From: Insolitispirillum peregrinum
GTDB lineage: Bacteria; Pseudomonadota; Alphaproteobacteria; Rhodospirillales; Rhodospirillaceae
Length of the DNA stretch: 64,000 bases
Reading direction: 5' to 3' (one strand)
Assembly (NCBI RefSeq): GCF_042665255.1
Contig: NZ_JBHTCD010000002.1
The notes beneath the pieces are model-generated. The model did not search any database. It was not told the origin of the DNA and saw only the letters and a list, made by a program, of their open reading frames with translations. A program made the position numbers and the translations under genes. Shown piece after piece: positions 7,960-18,088 of the stretch. The first letter of the stretch is position 1, and the number at the start of each line of letters is the position of its first letter.

Positions 7960-9438
7960 TCAGGTCACCTTGCGGGCAGCTTCGCGTACATTCAAAGTCG
8001 CCTGATTGATGCGCTGAGACGCCGAAGCAATCTCGCCCAGCGAGCGGGAGACCTGATCCACGCTTTCTGCCGCCGTCTGCATGCTGGCCGCGATTCCGCG
8101 CGTCACCGAGCTTTGTTCCTCGACGGCTGCGGCGATATTGGCCGAAATGTCGTTCACCTGCGAGATGGTGCTGCTGATCGCCCGAATCGCCGCAACAGCC
8201 TGTTCGGTTGCCTGCTGCACACCGGCAATCTGTCCGGCAATTTCGCCCGTTGCCCGTGTGGTTTGCGTTGCCAGTCCCTTGACTTCGTTGGCGACCACCG
8301 CAAAGCCCTTGCCTGCCTCGCCTGCGCGGGCGGCTTCGATGGTGGCATTCAGGGCCAGCAGGTTGGTCTGTCCGGCAATGTCATTGATCAGGCGGACCAC
8401 CCGGTCAATCTGACCCGCCGCCGCCACCAGACCTTCGACCAGATCATTGGCTTCGCCTGCTTCCTTAACGGCGGTCTGGGAAATGCTGAGCGCTGTGTTG
8501 ACCTGCTGGCTGATCTCACGAATCGACCCGGACAGCTCTTCGACCCCGGAGGCCACTTCCTGTACCCGACCGGTGGTGTCACGGGCAGCATTGGCGGCCC
8601 CTTCGGCGCGACCGGTGGCGAGATCGACTTCGGCACTGATGTCGGTCAGTTCCTGTTCGATCGCCTCTTGCAACCGCTGACGTTCACGACGACGGGCAAT
8701 CTGGGGGCGAATGTCCTGAGCATACTTGACCACCTTGAACACCGTGCCCTGCGAATCCCGGATCGGGGTATAGGAGGCCTGAATCCAGACATCGTCCCCG
8801 CTTTTGCTCACCCGGCGGAATTCCCCGATCTGGGCCTCGCCACTGGCCAGCTTGCGCCAGAATTCGCGGTACTCGGGCGTGTTTCTCTCCTCGGGACGAA
8901 CGAACATGCTGTGATGCTTGCCAACGAGGTCTTCCCTGGCATAGCCCAGCACGGCACAAAACAGCTCGTTGGCTTCGAGAACGGTTCCGTCCGTCTCGAA
9001 ATGAATCACCGCCTGGCTTGTCCCGATGGCCTGAATTTGCCCTTCGTAATCAAAACCCTGCATCTTGCGGGCCGTAACGTCCGAGGCAACCATCATCACC
9101 GATGTGACGGTCCCCTGTGCAGTCACAACCGGAACATAGGATGCCTGTATCCAAAGGTATAGGCCCGACTTGGCGACCCGGCCAAATTCAGCGGTAACAG
9201 ACTGGCCAGAGCGGAGCTTTTGCCACAGCGACCGGCTCTCCCCGGAAGAGCGTTCACCCTCTGCAATCAGGATCGCGTGATCCTGTCCGCGAATCTCGGT
9301 CGGCTGATAGCCAAATAGAGACGCAAATGCCTGATTTACGTCAAGGATAACTCCATCAGCTGTCATGTCTGCAATGGCATGAGAACGGCCAAGAGCCATC
9401 ATTTTCTGTTCTGCCTGAGAACTCTTCTGGAAAAACAT
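7960..9438 (-). CDS. Soluble methyl-accepting chemotaxis protein with two PAS domains
   Basis: A 492-residue chemoreceptor with no transmembrane segment, so probably cytoplasmic. PAS 1 (about 20-125) and PAS 2 (about 140-250) are near repeats of one another: 'FASLFGYQPTEIRGQDHAIL' and 'FCAVLGYAREDLVGKHHSMF', each followed by a 'W.KL.SG' and 'LWIQASYVPV'/'VWIQASYTPI' strand. The C-terminal signalling domain (about 270-492) holds the hairpin tip 'GQTNLLALNATIEAARAGE', which binds CheA/CheW. This architecture matches energy or redox sensors such as Aer2/BdlA-type receptors. ATG 9438 has GGGA 7-8 nt upstream and is preferred to GTG 9456. It stands alone, without che genes beside it. Confidence 0.93.
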   Translation of the reverse strand: MFFQKSSQAEQKMMALGRSHAIADMTADGVILDVNQAFASLFGYQPTEIRGQDHAILIAEGERSSGESRSLWQKLRSGQSVTAEFGRVAKSGLYLWIQASYVPVVTAQGTVTSVMMVASDVTARKMQGFDYEGQIQAIGTSQAVIHFETDGTVLEANELFCAVLGYAREDLVGKHHSMFVRPEERNTPEYREFWRKLASGEAQIGEFRRVSKSGDDVWIQASYTPIRDSQGTVFKVVKYAQDIRPQIARRRERQRLQEAIEQELTDISAEVDLATGRAEGAANAARDTTGRVQEVASGVEELSGSIREISQQVNTALSISQTAVKEAGEANDLVEGLVAAAGQIDRVVRLINDIAGQTNLLALNATIEAARAGEAGKGFAVVANEVKGLATQTTRATGEIAGQIAGVQQATEQAVAAIRAISSTISQVNDISANIAAAVEEQSSVTRGIAASMQTAAESVDQVSRSLGEIASASQRINQATLNVREAARKVT

Positions 9439-9760
9439 AACGATTTCCCTTTTCACCGAGCCGGTCCTGAGTGGTAATACGCCTCAATACATGAGTATTT
9501 ATGTCAGGAAAGTCCAGCTCTCCAGCCAAACAATCATTCACACATTTAAAGTGTGGCTATGTTCTCAATCTTGCAGCTTCGCTTTATAAAGCCACCCGAT
9601 CAGCGCACCATACCATAATGGATGTATGAACACATACAAATCATACTAAAGATTAATCCTGATGCCCTCACCTCCACACCTGCCGCATCTTTTCCGTGTA
9701 CATCATGGCCCATTACAGTGACAATAGAGCGTTGTTATCTCTGGATACTGATCACGCCCG
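9439..9760. other. Intergenic region between the chemoreceptor gene and comM
   Basis: About 320 bp of AT-rich DNA separating divergent genes. It contains a small inverted repeat CACAC-ATTTAAA-GTGTG near 9538-9556 that could be an operator or chance. No coding sequence is supported. Confidence 0.4.
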
Positions 9761-11296
9761 ATGACCGCACATGTCAACACCGTTGCCTTTTCCGGGGTGG
9801 ATTGCGTCGAGATCGACGTTCAGGTCCAACTGTCCAACGGACTGCCCGCCTTTACCATCGTCGGTCTGCCGGACAAGGCGGTGGGAGAATCACGGGAACG
9901 GGTGCGGGCCGCGCTGACCGCCATCGGGCTGGCCTTGCCGCCACGGCGGATCACCGTCAATCTGGCCCCGGCGGACATGACCAAGGAAGGCAGCCATTTT
10001 GACCTGCCGATTGCCTGCGCCCTGCTGGCAGCGATGGGGGTCCTGCCGCTGGATGACATCCAGACCTACATCATTCTGGGGGAACTGGGGCTGGATGGCT
10101 CGCTGGCGGCGGTGGCCGGGGTTCTGCCCGCCGCCATCCACGCCAACGCCCGCGACCTCGGCCTGATCTGCCCGGCCTCTCAAGGCTCCGAAGCGGCGTG
10201 GGCCGGTGGCAGCGGCGTACTGGCTCCGGCCAGCCTGCTCAGCCTGATCAATCATTTCAAGGACGGCGACCCGCTGCCCGCACCGGTTCCGGCCAGCGCC
10301 CGGGACAACCTTACCCTGCCCGACCTGCTGGATGTCAAAGGACAGGAAAGCGCCAAGCGGGCGCTGGAGGTTGCCGCTGCCGGGGGCCATAACCTGTTGA
10401 TGATCGGCCCGCCCGGTTCGGGAAAGTCGATGCTCGCCCGCCGCCTGCCCAGCCTGCTGCCGCCGCTGTCGCCGCACGAGGCTCTGGAGGTGTCGATGAT
10501 CCATTCGGTTGCCGGACTGCTGACCGGCGGCCAGTTGCTGACCCGCCGCCCCTATCGCGATCCGCACCATTCAGCCAGCGTTGCCGCCATCATCGGCGGC
10601 GGCATGCGGGCCAAGCCGGGTGATGTCAGTCTGGCCCATAACGGCGTCCTGTTCCTCGACGAGCTGCCCGAATTTGCCCGTGGTGCCCTCGAAGCCCTGC
10701 GCCAGCCGCTGGAAAGCGGCCGGGCAGTGATCAGCCGGGCCAACAACCACGTCAGCTATCCGGCGCGGGTGCAGTTGGTGGCGGCGATGAATCCCTGTCG
10801 CTGCGGCTATCTGGGCGACGAGTCGATGGCCTGCAACAAGGCCCCCCGCTGCGGTGCTGACTATCAGGGTCGTCTGTCCGGGCCGCTGCTCGACCGTATT
10901 GATATCCATATCGACGTCCCGGCGGTCTCGCCCCTTGAACTGACCCGCTTGCCGCAGGGGGAACCCTCGCAAACGGTGGCCGCCCGCGTGGCCGCCGCCC
11001 AGCAGGTGCAGAACGACCGCTATCAGGCACTCGCCCCCGGCAGCGCCATCCGCCGCAATGCCGACGCCGACGGCGCCGTTCTGGACAGTGCCACCCCGAT
11101 GGAGGACGCCGCCCGCCAGTTGCTGACAAAGGCCACCGAGCGGATGCGCCTGTCGGCCCGTGGCTATCACCGGGTGCTGCGGGTGGCCCGCACCATCGCC
11201 GATCTGGCGGGCAGCGACAGCCTCGCCGCCCCGCATATCGCCGAAGCCCTGTCCTATCGCCGCCTGCTGCCGGGGAAACAGAGTCTGGTGTCGTAG
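9761..11296 (+). CDS. comM: ComM/YifB family Mg-chelatase-like AAA+ ATPase
   Basis: A 511-residue hexameric helicase-type ATPase. In Vibrio, ComM promotes branch migration during natural transformation; YifB homologues occur widely outside competent species. The N-terminal Lon-like fold (about 1-165) shows 'IVGLPDKAVGESRERVRAAL'. The AAA+ core carries Walker A 'GPPGSGKSMLARRLPSLLPP' (about 222-241), Walker B 'GVLFLDELPEF', and the C-terminal Mg_chelatase_C region 'RGYHRVLRVARTIADLAG'. The length is standard. It is monocistronic by position: a REP-like terminator element follows and the next gene is on the other strand. Confidence 0.94.
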   Translation: MTAHVNTVAFSGVDCVEIDVQVQLSNGLPAFTIVGLPDKAVGESRERVRAALTAIGLALPPRRITVNLAPADMTKEGSHFDLPIACALLAAMGVLPLDDIQTYIILGELGLDGSLAAVAGVLPAAIHANARDLGLICPASQGSEAAWAGGSGVLAPASLLSLINHFKDGDPLPAPVPASARDNLTLPDLLDVKGQESAKRALEVAAAGGHNLLMIGPPGSGKSMLARRLPSLLPPLSPHEALEVSMIHSVAGLLTGGQLLTRRPYRDPHHSASVAAIIGGGMRAKPGDVSLAHNGVLFLDELPEFARGALEALRQPLESGRAVISRANNHVSYPARVQLVAAMNPCRCGYLGDESMACNKAPRCGADYQGRLSGPLLDRIDIHIDVPAVSPLELTRLPQGEPSQTVAARVAAAQQVQNDRYQALAPGSAIRRNADADGAVLDSATPMEDAARQLLTKATERMRLSARGYHRVLRVARTIADLAGSDSLAAPHIAEALSYRRLLPGKQSLVS

Positions 11297-11325
11297 GGCA
11301 TCACAGGACACGACAATTGGTGGAA

Positions 11326-11452
11326 AAGAATGGGCTATCGCCCAAACCCATTCGGGGCCTGAGGCCCCGAACCCCCATTTTTTCTTTTCCTATCAAAGGA
11401 ATGAGGTCTGGGGCCTCAAGACCCCAGCGAGGTATGGAGCAGCGCTCCATGA
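11326..11452. repeat. Head-to-head REP-like pair (BIME-like) that also forms a comM terminator
   Basis: Left half: TGGGCTATCGCCCAA, then the perfect hairpin TTCGGGGCC-TGA-GGCCCCGAA (11351-11371) followed by CCCCCATTTTTTCTTTT, a good intrinsic terminator for comM. Right half in opposite orientation: GGGGCCTCAAGACCCC, GCGAGGT, then ATGGAGCAGCGCTCCAT. The paired, opposed arrangement is like bacterial BIMEs. Confidence 0.75.
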
Positions 11453-11462
11453 AAAAGTATAA

Positions 11463-11498
11463 AAAACCCGCCCCGGAGAGACCTCCGGGGCGGGTTTT
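11463..11498 (-). terminator. Intrinsic terminator of lepA
   Basis: Perfect stem AAAACCCGCCCCGGAG / CTCCGGGGCGGGTTTT with a 4-nt loop, 22 nt past the lepA stop. On the minus strand it runs into TTTTTTATAC. Confidence 0.9.
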
Positions 11499-11520
11499 CC
11501 AGTACAGCGACCGGGGAAGA

Positions 11521-13326
<1,806 letters not shown>

Positions 13327-13508
13327 GATCAACGATTCACTTTACAAGAGTTTGCCCAGACCATAGGGCCAAAGCGCCCCCGTTACAACTGGCCTGCGAC
13401 ACTTTCCCGGGGCAAAGTGAACGCATGACGACCTGAAATCACGCCGATTGAGCCAGACGGCGCTCCCCGCTACAGTGGGGGCCTGTTTTTGCTGCCAATG
13501 GACCCCAG

Positions 13509-14066
13509 ATGCTGCAGGAAATCACCGCGCCGGATTATGACGTCGATTTCGATGTCGTCTATGCGACGGACCGCAACTTCACCGGCACCCCTGTTTATCA
13601 GCGGGCCGCCTTTTACCTGTTGCCCGAGGCTGCCGCCTTGCTGCGACGGGCGATTGCCATTGCCGCACCGCTGGGCTACCGGCTGAAGCTGCTGGATGGC
13701 TTTCGACCGTCCGAAGCGCAGTGGAAGCTGTGGAACCACACCCCCGACCCCGAGTTCATCGCCGATCCGCGCCGGGGCTCGCCGCACAGCATGGGGGCGG
13801 CGGTTGACCTCACCCTGCTGGATGCCGCCAGCGGGGTCGAGCTGGACATGGGCACGCCGTTTGACGACCTGCGCCCGCTGTCCCACCACGGCGTCACCGA
13901 CGGCATTTCTGCCGAAGCACAAAAGAACCGGGTGATCCTGATGGGGATCATGACCAGCGCTGGCTTCGATTTTTTCCGTAACGAGTGGTGGCACTACCAA
14001 CTGTTCAACGCCCGCGCCCGCTATCCGGTCCTGACCGATGCGGCGGCGGGAACCCGGATGATGTGA
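13509..14066 (+). CDS. ddpX: Zinc D-Ala-D-Ala dipeptidase (VanX/DdpX family)
   Basis: A 185-residue M15 peptidase predicted to split D-Ala-D-Ala, recycling peptidoglycan dipeptide or allowing its use as a nutrient. The zinc-site motifs are present: 'SPHSMGAAVDLTLLD' (SxHxxGxAxD, about residues 96-110) and 'FRNEWWHYQLF' (ExxH, about 157-167), with 'YRLKLLDGFRPSEAQWKLW' typical of VanX. No signal peptide is seen, so it is probably cytoplasmic as for E. coli DdpX. It ends 2 nt before tsaB, so the two may be co-transcribed. Vancomycin resistance is not implied: no vanHA genes are nearby. Confidence 0.93.
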   Translation: MLQEITAPDYDVDFDVVYATDRNFTGTPVYQRAAFYLLPEAAALLRRAIAIAAPLGYRLKLLDGFRPSEAQWKLWNHTPDPEFIADPRRGSPHSMGAAVDLTLLDAASGVELDMGTPFDDLRPLSHHGVTDGISAEAQKNRVILMGIMTSAGFDFFRNEWWHYQLFNARARYPVLTDAAAGTRMM

Positions 14067-14068
14067 GG

Positions 14069-14767
14069 ATGCGGATTCTTGCTTTTGATACCGCAGGCAA
14101 TGGCTGTTCGGTCTGCCTGTGGCAGGATGGGCAAACACTGGCCCTGCGCACCTTGCCGATGTCCCACGGTCAGGCGGAACAGTTGATTCCGATGATTGCC
14201 GCCGTCCGCGAAGACAGTGGGCTGGGCTGGCAGGATCTGGATGCCATCGCCGTGACCATCGGCCCGGGCTCCTTCACCGGCCTGCGGGTCGGACTGGCGG
14301 CGGCTCAGGGCCTGACGCTGGCCACCGGCCTGCCGGTGATTGGCATCACCACGCTGGAGGCCTATGCCAGACAGGCCGCCAATGCCGGACATCGCGGGGC
14401 GATTCTGGTTGCCGTTGATGCCCGCCGCGACGACCTGTACCTGCAACCGTTCCACGCCGATGACGCTGGCAGTCTGCGCCCGCTGGCGCCTCCGCTGGCC
14501 GCGCCGGTCGAGCAGGTGGCACCCCTGCTGGCCGACTGGGGCATCACCACCGCCACCGTTACCGGCGACGCCACGGCCCTGCTCGACGGCATTGCCGCCC
14601 TGACCGCCAGCCACCCGCAAGCCGCCGTGGACCCGGCCTGCCTCGCCGGGCTGGCGGCCGGTCGCTCAGCGGCCGAGGCTCCGGCCATTCCGCTGTACAT
14701 CCGTCCGCCGGATGCCGCCATCCCGCAGAATGGCGGGCAACTTCGTCCCGATGTCCCGCATGACTGA
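14069..14767 (+). CDS. tsaB: tRNA threonylcarbamoyladenosine biosynthesis protein TsaB
   Basis: Non-catalytic ASKHA-fold partner of TsaD in t6A37 tRNA modification. The 232-residue protein begins 'MRILAFDTAGNGCSVCL' and carries 'MSHGQAEQLIPMI' and 'VTIGPGSFTGLRVGLAAAQGL', the hallmark TsaB segments. ATG 14069 is 2 nt after the ddpX stop, and the rimI frame begins inside its end, so translation is probably coupled. The tsaB-rimI order is widespread in alphaproteobacteria. Confidence 0.95.
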   Translation: MRILAFDTAGNGCSVCLWQDGQTLALRTLPMSHGQAEQLIPMIAAVREDSGLGWQDLDAIAVTIGPGSFTGLRVGLAAAQGLTLATGLPVIGITTLEAYARQAANAGHRGAILVAVDARRDDLYLQPFHADDAGSLRPLAPPLAAPVEQVAPLLADWGITTATVTGDATALLDGIAALTASHPQAAVDPACLAGLAAGRSAAEAPAIPLYIRPPDAAIPQNGGQLRPDVPHD

Positions 14768-15242
14768 CGCAGACCAAACCCCAGATCAAACCCCAGATCA
14801 AACCATCGCCACCACAGCCCATGCCCCGCTGCTGGCCGCCATCCACGGCGAAGCCTTTGCCGACCCGTGGGACAGCGCGGCCTTTGTCGCGCTGCTGAAT
14901 GATCCGACCAACAGCGCCCTGCTGTTTGCGCAGGACGGGGAACCGGTGGGCTTCATCCTGTGCCGTCTGGTGCTGGATGAAGCCGAAATCATCACCATCG
15001 CCACCCGCCCCTGCTGTCAGCGGCAGGGATGGGGGCGACGGATGATCACCAGCATGGCCGCATCCCTGCGCGCCGGTGGTGCGGCGACCCTGTTTCTGGA
15101 GGTCGCCGACGACAACAGCGCCGCCCAGGCGCTGTATGGGCACAGCGGCTTTCAGACCGTTGGCCGTCGCAAGGGCTATTACCCGCCCCATCACGCGGGC
15201 GAGCGGGCACGGGATGCGCTGGTCATGTCTCTGGCCCTGTAG
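14751..15242 (+). CDS. rimI: Ribosomal-protein-alanine N-acetyltransferase (RimI-like GNAT)
   Basis: A GNAT acetyltransferase of about 163 residues, predicted to acetylate the N-terminus of ribosomal protein S18 or other proteins. The acetyl-CoA loop is visible as 'RPCCQRQGWGRRMI' (Q/RxxGxG/A) and the C-terminal part as 'ALYGHSGFQTVGRRKGYY'. The N-terminus contains a small tandem repeat (TPDQ twice). The start is either ATG 14751 or ATG 14760, both inside the end of tsaB; neither has a clear Shine-Dalgarno, consistent with translational coupling. A RIME-like repeat follows the stop. Confidence 0.88.
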   Translation: MSRMTDADQTPDQTPDQTIATTAHAPLLAAIHGEAFADPWDSAAFVALLNDPTNSALLFAQDGEPVGFILCRLVLDEAEIITIATRPCCQRQGWGRRMITSMAASLRAGGAATLFLEVADDNSAAQALYGHSGFQTVGRRKGYYPPHHAGERARDALVMSLAL

Positions 15243-15265
15243 GAATAGGGTCGACCGCCGCTCCC

Positions 15266-15365
15266 GAGCATTGTGCGAAAAGTGGGAACCGGTTTTCGCA
15301 ACAACAATGCGACAAAACAAAAAGGTAGAGCCGCATGCCTGCGTCCGATTTAACGCACGCGGCTC
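15266..15365 (+). repeat. RIME-like intergenic element, copy 2 (full length)
   Basis: Module A GAGCATTGTGCGAAAAGTGG ... CAACAATGCGACAAAACAAA, followed by module B, a near-palindrome GAGCCGCATGCCTGCGTCC ... TTTAACGCACGCGGCTC (15328-15365). It separates the convergent rimI and tusA genes. Confidence 0.85.
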
Positions 15366-15393
15366 CGGGTCTTTTCTGTACCCCCAAGGATTG

Positions 15394-15651
15394 CTAACGC
15401 TTTTTCTGAATGAGAAGGTGAAATACAGATACCCCTTCTGCGATCACCTCGGGCTCCAGTTTCAGAATAAGGTGACCCAACTCCTGAACGGATTCAGGAA
15501 CATTGCGTCTGGGCTCCTCGCCCTTCAGGCGTACGGACAAAGTTTCTCCTACCTGCATTTTTTCGATTTTCAGCTTCGTCTTTACAAAGGTGATCGGACA
15601 GACGTCGCTGGTGATGTCGAGGAAATAGTCAGCATCACAGGAGTTGGACAC
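15394..15651 (-). CDS. TusA-family sulfurtransferase
   Basis: A small sulfur-carrier protein of 85 residues. The catalytic motif is 'DVCPITFVKTKLKIEKM' (the Cys-Pro of TusA/SirA/YedF proteins, around residue 18), followed by the beta strand 'GETLSVRLKGEEP' typical of the fold. The family moves persulfide sulfur for tRNA thiolation, molybdenum cofactor or dissimilatory sulfur pathways; which applies here is not visible. The start is GTG 15651, preceded by AAGGAG with 6-nt spacing; an upstream GTG at 15675 has no Shine-Dalgarno. It is divergent from mucR. Confidence 0.88.
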   Translation of the reverse strand: MSNSCDADYFLDITSDVCPITFVKTKLKIEKMQVGETLSVRLKGEEPRRNVPESVQELGHLILKLEPEVIAEGVSVFHLLIQKKR

Positions 15652-15764
15652 TATTTTCTCCTTTATTTGCGGCACAGATGTTGCTAATCAGAGAAATCAA
15701 GCACACATTGTCTTGCAGAGACACGAAGATAGTTCCCCCTGCCAGAGATAACGAGGATTTCCTT

Positions 15765-16184
15765 ATGTCCGAGCCGATGACCGAAAAAGAAATGCTCGCC
15801 CTGACGGCGGAGATCGTTGCCGCCCACGTGGCGAACAATACGGTCCCGATGGGCGATTTGCCGCAGTTGATCCACGACGTGCACCGCGCCCTGAACAACG
15901 TCGGCCAGCAGGCACCGCAACCGGAACGTCCGCAGCCTGCCGTGCCAGTCAAAAAGTCGGTGACCCCTGAATATCTGGTCTGTCTGGAAGATGGCAAGAA
16001 GCTGAAGATGCTGAAGCGCCACCTGAAGACCGCCTACAACATGACGCCCGAAGACTATCGCGAGCGTTGGGGTCTGTCCGCCGATTACCCGATGGTGGCC
16101 CCGAATTATGCCGAGCATCGGTCTTCCCTGGCGAAGAAGATCGGCCTGGGAACCAAGGCCCGTCGTCGTGGCGGCGAAGAATAA
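15765..16184 (+). CDS. MucR/Ros family zinc-finger transcriptional regulator
   Basis: A 139-residue member of the Ros/MucR family, global regulators of exopolysaccharide, motility and cell-cycle genes in alphaproteobacteria that bind AT-rich DNA. The N-terminal oligomerisation part is 'LTAEIVAAHVANNTV'. The C-terminal zinc-finger region 'YLVCLEDGKKLKMLKRHLK' and 'MTPEDYRERWGLSADYPMV' matches the family closely. ATG 15765 has GAGG at 15753-15756. The transcript ends at a very strong terminator 23 nt later. The family assignment is certain; the regulon is unknown. Confidence 0.96.
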   Translation: MSEPMTEKEMLALTAEIVAAHVANNTVPMGDLPQLIHDVHRALNNVGQQAPQPERPQPAVPVKKSVTPEYLVCLEDGKKLKMLKRHLKTAYNMTPEDYRERWGLSADYPMVAPNYAEHRSSLAKKIGLGTKARRRGGEE

Positions 16185-16206
16185 TCGCTGTTAATAACGA
16201 TTATTA

Positions 16207-16275
16207 AGCGCGTCTTCTGCCGAATTCCCTGCCCTTTACAAGGGACATTCGGCAGAAGACGCGCTTTTCTTTTGT
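16207..16275 (+). terminator. Strong intrinsic terminator of mucR
   Basis: Perfect 19-bp stem AAGCGCGTCTTCTGCCGAA / TTCGGCAGAAGACGCGCTT (16207-16225 and 16249-16267) followed by TTCTTTTG. Confidence 0.92.
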
Positions 16276-16518
16276 TTAAAGCGAAACTAGAATGACTACA
16301 ATGCACCAGCGATCCATGATCGTTCGCATAAAGGCTTGCGTTGGTTCTGCAAAACCAACATAACAACTCAACAATCGATCCTGTCGTCTTCCCCCAAGGC
16401 GGCGCCCGTCCCGCCCCTGCCCGCCGGGAGCGGATATCAAGAGACCACCGCCGCTCGTTACCAAGAGGATCTCCTCTGACGACACTTCCACGATGACTAC
16501 ACTTTGAGGAAAAGCAGT

Positions 16519-16962
16519 ATGGACCGGGGCAACACTATGCCGTCTCGCATTGAACAGATGTGCGTCGAACGGGGCATGAAGATGACCGAACAACGTCGGG
16601 TCATCGCGCGCGTCCTGTCCGAAGCCACCGACCACCCCGACGTGGAAGAAGTCTATCGCCGCGCCTCGCTGCAGGATCCGCATATCTCGATCGCCACCGT
16701 CTATCGTACCGTGCGCCTGTTCGAAGAAGCCAACATTCTGGCCCGCCACGATTTCGGCGACGGTCGCGCCCGCTATGAAGAAGTTCAGGACGAGCATCAC
16801 GATCACCTGATCAACATGAAAACCGGTGACGTGATCGAATTTCATTCCGATGAAATCGAGGAAATCCAGCGCAAGATCGCCGAACAATACGGCTTCAAGC
16901 TGGTAGGACACCGCCTGGAACTGTATGGTGTCCCCCTCAAGGACGGCGAAGACAACGCCTGA
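16519..16962 (+). CDS. fur: Fur family transcriptional regulator (alphaproteobacterial Fur/Mur type)
   Basis: A 147-residue metal-responsive repressor. The winged helix spans about 10-85 ('MTEQRRVIARVLSEATDHPD', 'ISIATVYRTVRLFEEANIL'). The metal-binding and dimer part has 'DEHHDHLINMKTGDVIEF' (HHDH motif) but none of the CxxC structural zinc motifs of E. coli Fur, as is usual in alphaproteobacteria, where the protein may sense Fe or Mn. ATG 16519 has TTGAGGA at 16504-16510; ATG 16537 is an alternative. The HHDH pattern fits Fur/Mur better than Irr or PerR, but the sensed metal cannot be decided. Confidence 0.92.
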   Translation: MDRGNTMPSRIEQMCVERGMKMTEQRRVIARVLSEATDHPDVEEVYRRASLQDPHISIATVYRTVRLFEEANILARHDFGDGRARYEEVQDEHHDHLINMKTGDVIEFHSDEIEEIQRKIAEQYGFKLVGHRLELYGVPLKDGEDNA

Positions 16963-17097
16963 GGCAGCCTCCCTTCCTGTCCTTGAGCTCCCGTAGTATC
17001 CTGCGGGGAAACAGGGGCAGATCAAGCCCGCACAGCGGGGGGACGCATCCAGCATCCTCCTGCCGTGGTCGGGCGTGCATGCAGAAGGAAGAAGGGC

Positions 17098-17877
17098 GTG
17101 CTAGAGGCGCTAACCCAAGGTGAGCAGGAAATCCGTCTGGCTGAAAGCGATGCTGAAATCCGCGCAGCCCAGTCTTTGCGCTATCAGGTCTTTTATCAGG
17201 AAATGGGGGCCAAGCCCTCGGAAGACGTGACCGAGCAGCAACGTGATTTCGATGCGTTCGATGATGTCTGTGAACACCTGCTGGTCATTGACCGGTCCCG
17301 TGGCAAGGGGGCCGAGGGCGTGGTCGGAACCTATCGCCTGATGCGGCAGGAACACGTCGAAAAGATCGGTCGCTTTTATACCGCTGCCGAATACGACATC
17401 TCGCCGGTGCTGAATTTCCCGGGCAAGGTGCTGGAACTGGGGCGGTCGTGCGTGGACAGCCAGTATCGCACCAAGCTGACCATGCAGTTGCTGTGGCGTG
17501 GCATCGCCGCCTATGTGTTCCATCACGGCATTGATCTGATGTTTGGCTGCGCCAGCCTGCACGGCACCGACCCGGCCAAACTGGCCCTGCCACTCTCGTA
17601 CCTGTATCACAACCATCTTGCTCCCGCCGAATTGCGTCCGCGCGCCCTGCCGGACCTCTATAACCCGATGGACCTGATGCCTGCCGCCGACATCCACGCC
17701 ATCCGCGGTCTGGCCTCGGTGCCACCGCTGGTCAAGGGCTATCTGCGCCTTGGCGGCTGGGTCGGGGACGGGGCAGTGATCGACCACCAGTTCAACACCA
17801 CCGATGTCTGCGTGCTGGTGAAAACCGACCAGATTTCCGAAAAATACGTCAAGCACTATGACCGGACGGCGCGCTAG
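17098..17877 (+). CDS. olsB: L-ornithine N-alpha-acyltransferase (OlsB-like GNAT)
   Basis: A 259-residue acyltransferase predicted to transfer 3-hydroxyacyl chains from ACP to ornithine, forming lyso-ornithine lipid. The acyl-transferase GNAT fold is seen in 'IRAAQSLRYQVFYQEMGA', 'GVVGTYRLMRQEHVEKIG', 'VLELGRSCVDSQYRTKLTM' and 'LMFGCASLHGTDP', the pattern of OlsB/hemolysin-like proteins. GTG 17098 has a purine-rich AAGGAAGAAGG upstream; a GTG at 17065 has no such site. An acyltransferase gene (olsA-like) follows, which supports an ornithine-lipid pathway, with a RIME-like repeat between them. The stop TAG lies in the repeat border. Confidence 0.85.
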   Translation: MLEALTQGEQEIRLAESDAEIRAAQSLRYQVFYQEMGAKPSEDVTEQQRDFDAFDDVCEHLLVIDRSRGKGAEGVVGTYRLMRQEHVEKIGRFYTAAEYDISPVLNFPGKVLELGRSCVDSQYRTKLTMQLLWRGIAAYVFHHGIDLMFGCASLHGTDPAKLALPLSYLYHNHLAPAELRPRALPDLYNPMDLMPAADIHAIRGLASVPPLVKGYLRLGGWVGDGAVIDHQFNTTDVCVLVKTDQISEKYVKHYDRTAR

Positions 17878-17981
17878 AGCAGCGTGCGTTAAACCGGACG
17901 CGGGCACGCTGCTCCAGGCTTTTGTTCTGTCGCATTGTTTATGCGAAAACCGGTTCCCACTTTTCGCACAATGCTCTAGAG
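17875..17981 (-). repeat. RIME-like intergenic element, copy 3 (full length, reversed)
   Basis: On the minus strand: module A GAGCATTGTGCGAAAAGTGG ... TAAACAATGCGACAGAACA, then module B GAGCAGCGTGCCCGCGTCC ... GGTTTAACGCACGCTGCTC. The plus-strand left border CTAGAGC supplies the stop codon of olsB (17875-17877). Confidence 0.88.
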
Positions 17982-18088
17982 CACAGGCAGCCCTGACGTC
18001 CTCCCCGTTCCTTTTTCCTGACTGTGCCCCCGCGATCCGTTGCCCACCAGGCACGTGTTGCGGGGACTCTGGCCCGTGATGGCATCCA

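Noticed and set aside
13509..14066. The VanX-like gene as part of a vancomycin-resistance cluster
   Set aside because: There are no vanH, vanA or vanRS homologues next to it; the neighbours are tsaB and rimI, so a role in peptidoglycan dipeptide turnover is more likely.
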